A stretch of 64,000 nt of DNA from Mixta theicola (GTDB lineage: Bacteria > Pseudomonadota > Gammaproteobacteria > Enterobacterales > Enterobacteriaceae), in NCBI RefSeq assembly GCF_002895925.1, contig NZ_NWUO01000007.1, positions 191,725 through 255,724 on the forward strand, in the 5' to 3' direction. Positions 60,348 to 64,000 of the stretch are shown here, one piece after another (position 1 is the first letter of the stretch; each line of letters begins with the position of its first letter). The position numbers and the translations under genes are program-made. The notes beneath the pieces are model-generated. The model worked only from the letters and a program-made list of their open reading frames with translations, made no database searches and had not been told where the DNA came from.

Positions 60348-61163
60348 TTACCAGCCTTTAACCGCTCCGCCGTTAAAGATTTTGTTCGCCGCATCTGCAA
60401 CGGCGTCAGACTGATATGCCTGCACAAACTTCTTCACGTTTTCCGCATCTTTATTATCTTCACGCGCCACAATAATATTCACGTAAGGAGAGTCTTTATC
60501 TTCAACAAAGATGCCGTCTTTTGTCGGCGTCAGGCCAATCTGGCTGGCGTAAGTGGTATTAATAACCGCCAGAGCAATCTGAGCGTCATCCAGCGAACGT
60601 GGCAGCTGCGGCGCTTCCAGTTCCACAATCTTCAGTTTTTTCGGGTTCTCAATAATATCCAGAGAGGTTGGCTGCAGGCCAACGCCCTCTTTTAATTTAA
60701 TCAGCCCCACTTTTTGCAGCAGCAGCAGAGAACGGCCAAGGTTAGTGGGATCGTTCGGAATGGCCACCTGCGCGCCTTCCTGCAGCTCGTCGATTGATTT
60801 GATTTTTTTGGAGTAGCCGGCAATCGGATAAACAAAGGTATGGCCTACGGTAACCAGTTTATAGCCGCGATCCTTGATTTGTGCGTCAAGGTAAGGCTGG
60901 TGCTGGAAGGCGTTAACATCAATATCGCCCTTGCTTAACGCTTCGTTAGGCAGCACGTAATCATTAAAGGTCACCAGCTCAACGTCCAGACCGTATTTAT
61001 CTTTCGCTACTTTCTGCGCGACTTCAGCAACCTGCTGTTCAGCACCCACAATGACACCGACTTTAATATGGTTCGGATCTTTCTCTTCCTGACCACATCC
61101 CGCCAGCACCATAGCACTGAGCAGCGCTCCCACAGCGGCAATCTTTTTAAACGTGAAAGACAT
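60348..61163 (-). CDS. metQ: Methionine ABC transporter substrate-binding lipoprotein MetQ
   Basis: 271 residues. The lipoprotein signal ends in MVLAGCGQ, with Cys23 acylated. The NlpA/MetQ fold shows IKVGVIVGAEQQVAEVAQKV, DIDVNAFQHQPYLDAQIK and AIPNDPTNLGRSLLLLQ. It binds L- and D-methionine and delivers them to MetNI. It is the third gene of the operon, 32 bp after metI. Confidence 0.96.
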   Translation of the reverse strand: MSFTFKKIAAVGALLSAMVLAGCGQEEKDPNHIKVGVIVGAEQQVAEVAQKVAKDKYGLDVELVTFNDYVLPNEALSKGDIDVNAFQHQPYLDAQIKDRGYKLVTVGHTFVYPIAGYSKKIKSIDELQEGAQVAIPNDPTNLGRSLLLLQKVGLIKLKEGVGLQPTSLDIIENPKKLKIVELEAPQLPRSLDDAQIALAVINTTYASQIGLTPTKDGIFVEDKDSPYVNIIVAREDNKDAENVKKFVQAYQSDAVADAANKIFNGGAVKGW

Positions 61164-61195
61164 ATCCTTTCCTTAATTGAGAATATTGAGGTTAC

Positions 61196-61849
61196 TTATT
61201 TATGTGTGACAGCTCGAACGATGCGGTCGCCACAGAATTGAATGAGATAGACCAGTATCACCAGTAATACCAGAACGGTATTCATCACCGTGGCGTTATA
61301 GCCGATATAACCGTACTGGTAACCAATCTGGCCTAAGCCGCCAGCGCCAACGGCACCGCCCATCGCCGAATAGCCCACCAGAGTAATCAACGTAATAGTG
61401 GCCGCATTTACCAGCCCCGGCAAGGCTTCCGGCAGCAGGATCTTACGAATGATCTGCATTGGCGTTGCGCCCATTGCCCGTGACGCTTCAATCAGCCCGC
61501 CAGGAAGCTCCAGCAAGGCGTTTTCAACCATACGCGCAATAAAGGGCGCGGCTCCGACGGTTAACGGAACAATGGCCGCCTGTAACCCGATGGAAGTCCC
61601 CACAATGGCGCGGGTAAAGGGAATCATCCAGACCAGCAGGATAATAAAGGGAATCGAGCGGAAAATATTTACCAGCGCGGACAGCACCCGATACAGCTTG
61701 TTATTGGTCATTATCTGACCTGGGCGGGTGATATAAAGCAGAACGCCAACCGGCAGACCCAGCACAAAGCCAAAGAAGCCAGAGACAAAGGTCATCATCA
61801 GCGTTTCCCAAACGCCGCGACCCAGTAACCACATCATTGCCTCAGACAT
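61196..61849 (-). CDS. metI: Methionine ABC transporter permease MetI
   Basis: 217 residues with five membrane helices. The EAA loop that docks on MetN is [20 protein letters not shown]. It forms the channel of the MetNIQ importer as a homodimer. Its start overlaps the metN stop by eight bases. Confidence 0.96.
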   Translation of the reverse strand: MSEAMMWLLGRGVWETLMMTFVSGFFGFVLGLPVGVLLYITRPGQIMTNNKLYRVLSALVNIFRSIPFIILLVWMIPFTRAIVGTSIGLQAAIVPLTVGAAPFIARMVENALLELPGGLIEASRAMGATPMQIIRKILLPEALPGLVNAATITLITLVGYSAMGGAVGAGGLGQIGYQYGYIGYNATVMNTVLVLLVILVYLIQFCGDRIVRAVTHK

Positions 61850-62873
61850 ACCCTAATACCTCTACTTTTACATAATGCTGTTGTAAATAAGCAATTGCGC
61901 TTTCGGTCTCCTGCTTACTGCCGTGCATTTCCGTCAGCATAATGCCGAATTTCACGCCGCCGGCGTAATCCATTTGGGCGCTGATAATATTGTTATTAAC
62001 GTTAAAGCGGCGTGCGGTTTCCGACAGCAGCGGAGCATCAACCGACTGACCGGTAAATTCCAGCCGTAAAAGAGGCACGCTGTTTGCGGTTGACTGCGCC
62101 AGTAAACGCTGCTGATAGTCCTCAGGAATATCAAGATGCAGCGTCGACTGAATAAACTGCTGAGCCAGCGGCGTTTTCGGATGCGAGAAAACTTCGCTGA
62201 CGCTATCTTTTTCGATCAGCTGACCATTATTGATGACCGCAACCTGATCGCAGATGCGTTTTACCACATCCATTTCATGCGTAATCAGCAAAATGGTAAT
62301 GCCCAGACGGCGGTTAATATCTTTTAGCAGTTCAAGAATGGCGCGGGTAGTGGCCGGATCGAGCGCGCTGGTGGCTTCATCACACAGCAGCACTTTCGGG
62401 CTGCTTGCCAGCGCACGCGCAATGGCGACACGCTGTTTTTGGCCGCCGGAAAGGTTAGCAGGCCAGGCGTCATGCTTATCGGCAAGACCCACCAGATCAA
62501 GCAGCTCTGACACGCGCGCCTTAATCGTTGCGCGTGGGGTGTTATCCAGCTCAAGCGGCAACGCCACGTTGCCAAAAACGGTGCGGGAATTGAGCAGGTT
62601 AAAATGCTGGAAAATCATGCCGATTTGACGGCGAGCCAGCGTAAGCTGACTTTCTGAAAGCGATGTGAGTTCCTGGCCATCAACCAGAACGCTGCCGGAG
62701 GTGGGCCGCTCAAGCAGGTTAACGCAGCGAATAAGCGTGCTTTTACCGGCGCCTGATGAGCCGATAACGCCATAAATTTGTCCAGCGGGCACGTGTAGGC
62801 TAACGTCTGACAGCGCAGTGATGGTGCGCGTGCCCTGCTGAAAAACTTTAGTAATATTGGAAAGTTTTATCAT
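61842..62873 (-). CDS. metN: Methionine ABC transporter ATP-binding protein MetN
   Basis: 343 residues. Walker A is GSSGAGKST, the ABC signature LSGGQKQR, and Walker [15 protein letters not shown]-terminal ACT-like NIL domain (about 265-343) binds methionine and shuts the transporter when the cell is full. It is the first gene of metNIQ, transcribed from a MetJ-type promoter just upstream and divergent from gmhB. Confidence 0.97.
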   Translation of the reverse strand: MIKLSNITKVFQQGTRTITALSDVSLHVPAGQIYGVIGSSGAGKSTLIRCVNLLERPTSGSVLVDGQELTSLSESQLTLARRQIGMIFQHFNLLNSRTVFGNVALPLELDNTPRATIKARVSELLDLVGLADKHDAWPANLSGGQKQRVAIARALASSPKVLLCDEATSALDPATTRAILELLKDINRRLGITILLITHEMDVVKRICDQVAVINNGQLIEKDSVSEVFSHPKTPLAQQFIQSTLHLDIPEDYQQRLLAQSTANSVPLLRLEFTGQSVDAPLLSETARRFNVNNNIISAQMDYAGGVKFGIMLTEMHGSKQETESAIAYLQQHYVKVEVLGYV

Positions 62874-62954
62874 TGATTTATTAGTTATCTGTTGCGGTGA
62901 AGTTGTCCGTGGTGTTTTTTCTTTTGTCTGATTTAATGCGACAAAATTTGAAAC

Positions 62955-62985
62955 GGATGTTAAGGCATCCAGACGTCTAAATCAA
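62955..62985 (-). promoter_or_regulatory. metN promoter with MetJ boxes in the spacer
   Basis: On the minus strand TTGATT (62985-62980), a 17-bp spacer, TAACAT (62962-62957). The spacer contains a perfect met box AGACGTCT (62971-62978), next to a second, degenerate box AGGCATCC (62963-62970) and a weaker GGATGTTA (62955-62962). MetJ with S-adenosylmethionine binds such 8-bp arrays cooperatively, so repression by promoter occlusion is expected. Confidence 0.85.
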
Positions 62986-63067
62986 TCAGAGAGATTCAAT
63001 CTGCCATTCTCTCTTTTATTGCAATCATGCGATACTGACCGACAAATTTGGCAGCAGGAGTTACTAC

Positions 63068-63628
63068 GTGACGGCTAAAGTCCCGGCGATATTTCTCGAT
63101 CGCGATGGCACAGTGAATGTGGATCATGGCTATGTCCATGAGATTGATGATTTTCAGTTTATTGATGGCGTCATTGAGGCGATGCAGGAGCTGAAAAAAA
63201 TGGGTTATGCGCTGGTGCTGGTAACTAACCAGTCCGGTATCGCGCGCGGCATATTTAGCGAAGACCAGTTTATGCAGCTGACGGAGTGGATGGACTGGTC
63301 GTTGGCAGACAGAGAAGTGGACCTGGATGGTATCTATTATTGTCCACATCATTCCGAGGCTTCGGTAGAAAGCTATCGTCAGCAATGCGACTGCCGTAAA
63401 CCGCAGCCGGGTATGTTGCTCAGCGCGATGAAGCAACTGAATATCGATATGGCCGCTTCTTATATGGTTGGCGATAAGATTGATGATATGCAGGCGGGCA
63501 AAGCGGCAGGCGTGGGCACGAATGTATTAGTCCGCAGCGGTAAACCCGTCACGGCGGAAGGCGAAAAGATGGCCGACTGGGTAATCGATAGCCTTGCAGA
63601 TCTGCCAAAACGGATAAAACAGGGTTAA
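63068..63628 (+). CDS. gmhB: D-glycero-beta-D-manno-heptose-1,7-bisphosphate 7-phosphatase
   Basis: 186 residues, HAD superfamily. The nucleophile and acid Asp are in FLDRDGTVN (Asp11, Asp13), followed by [12 protein letters not shown], the zinc-binding CPHH and CDC cluster in YYCPHH...[13 protein letters not shown], and [13 protein letters not shown]. It makes heptose-1-phosphate for the LPS inner core. The start is GTG at 63068 with AGGAG seven bases upstream. It is the last protein gene before the rrn operon. Confidence 0.95.
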   Translation: MTAKVPAIFLDRDGTVNVDHGYVHEIDDFQFIDGVIEAMQELKKMGYALVLVTNQSGIARGIFSEDQFMQLTEWMDWSLADREVDLDGIYYCPHHSEASVESYRQQCDCRKPQPGMLLSAMKQLNIDMAASYMVGDKIDDMQAGKAAGVGTNVLVRSGKPVTAEGEKMADWVIDSLADLPKRIKQG

Positions 63629-63683
63629 AAACAGGCGTTCTGCGCGAAATTTCAGCGAACGGTAAAAAAGTTGAAATTAGCGC

Positions 63684-63711
63684 TTGCGAGGTCTCAGGAA
63701 CTCCCTATAAT
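63684..63711 (+). promoter_or_regulatory. rRNA operon promoter P1
   Basis: TTGCGA (63684-63689), the short 16-bp spacer typical of rrn P1, TATAAT (63706-63711), then the GC-rich discriminator GCGCCTCC. An A/T-rich UP-like element (TAAAAAAGTTGAAATTA) lies directly upstream. The layout is that of E. coli rrn P1, which is driven by Fis and the UP element and inhibited by ppGpp/DksA. The Fis sites themselves were not assigned. Confidence 0.88.
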
Positions 63712-63805
63712 GCGCCTCCATCGACACGGCACAACGGCTTACGCCACGCGGTGTTGAGCGGTTCAGCAAAGCTGAATCGCCGGAGAAAAACTTCTGAAAA
63801 AGGGG

Positions 63806-63833
63806 TTGACTCTGAAAGAGGAAAGCGTAATAT
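63806..63833 (+). promoter_or_regulatory. rRNA operon promoter P2
   Basis: TTGACT (63806-63811), 16-bp spacer, TAATAT (63828-63833), about 120 bp after P1, followed by ACGCCACC. This is the usual position of the constitutive rrn P2. Confidence 0.88.
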
Positions 63834-63839
63834 ACGCCA

Positions 63840-64000
63840 CCTCGCGACAACGGCGCAACACGCCGGTCGCACCGCTCTTTAACAATTTATCAGACAATCT
63901 GTGTGGGCACTCACGGACGGGATATCGCAAAACTAATTGCAGTATCAAGTCTCAGAGTGAACACGTAATTCATTACGACGTTTTTATGAGCATCAGACTT
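63840..64000 (+). ncRNA. rrn leader with boxB and boxA (16S precursor 5' end)
   Basis: CGGCG, loop CAACA, CGCCG (63851-63865) is the boxB hairpin and GCTCTTTAACA (63874-63884) is boxA, the NusB/S10 antitermination site. ATTTATCAGACAATCTGTGT and GGGCACTC that follow are strongly conserved in enterobacterial rrn leaders; part of this region pairs with the 16S trailer for RNase III. The mature 16S gene must begin just beyond the window. By synteny this is the rrnH locus. Confidence 0.87.

Overview
The window is a chromosomal segment of a gamma-proteobacterium of the order Enterobacterales. Gene order follows the Escherichia coli 3-5 min region almost gene for gene, from sfsA/thpR/hrpB/mrcB through fhu, hemL, degP, dapD-glnD-map, rpsB-tsf, the bamA-lpx-dnaE-accA supercluster, ldcC, proS and metNIQ to gmhB and the leader of a ribosomal RNA operon. 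The GC-rich codon use, the GC-rich intergenic hairpins and the gene-content differences from E. coli suggest a member of the Erwiniaceae (Pantoea, Mixta or Erwinia type). That placement is inferred from memory of the families, not from a search.

Layout. 1-5.8 kb: the start of sfsA, thpR, hrpB (TTG start) and mrcB with a glutamine-rich tail. 5.8-8.2 kb: a chemoreceptor gene inserted between mrcB and fhuA. 8.3-14.3 kb: the ferrichrome uptake operon fhuACDB behind a probable Fur site. 14.4-21 kb: hemL, clcA, erpA, btuF-mtnN and dgt; yadS is missing from its usual place. 21-25.6 kb: degP behind a probable sigma-E promoter, cdaR, yaeH and dapD. 25.6-36 kb: glnD, map, rpsB-tsf with the t44/S2-type leader, pyrH, frr, dxr, uppS and cdsA. 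36-49.3 kb: rseP, bamA, skp, lpxD, fabZ, lpxA, lpxB, rnhB, dnaE and accA, the envelope biogenesis and replication supercluster. 49.3-51.6 kb: a small accessory islet holding a 110-residue membrane protein, a DUF4225-like protein, a possible tiny membrane protein, a decayed hcp (type VI secretion tube/effector) gene and a single-repeat DUF1508 protein. 51.6-64 kb: ldcC, yaeR, tilS, a monohaem cytochrome c, rof, yaeP, arfB, proS, trmO, rcsF, metNIQ, gmhB and the P1/P2 promoters, boxB and boxA of an rrn operon whose 16S gene lies beyond the window.

Most genes are core housekeeping functions: outer-membrane and lipid A assembly, peptidoglycan synthesis and its lipid carrier, translation factors, DNA polymerase III, and uptake of iron, methionine and B12. 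The departures from the reference order are the most informative parts. They are a 41-bp tandem repeat that copies the 3' end of lpxD into the lpxD-fabZ spacer, the chemoreceptor insertion, the accA-ldcC islet, the extra cytochrome c, and the absence of yadS, yaeQ and nlpE. No complete mobile element, CRISPR array or tRNA was seen, and no clear new defence or secretion system. The nearest candidate is the DUF4225-like/membrane protein pair next to the hcp remnant.
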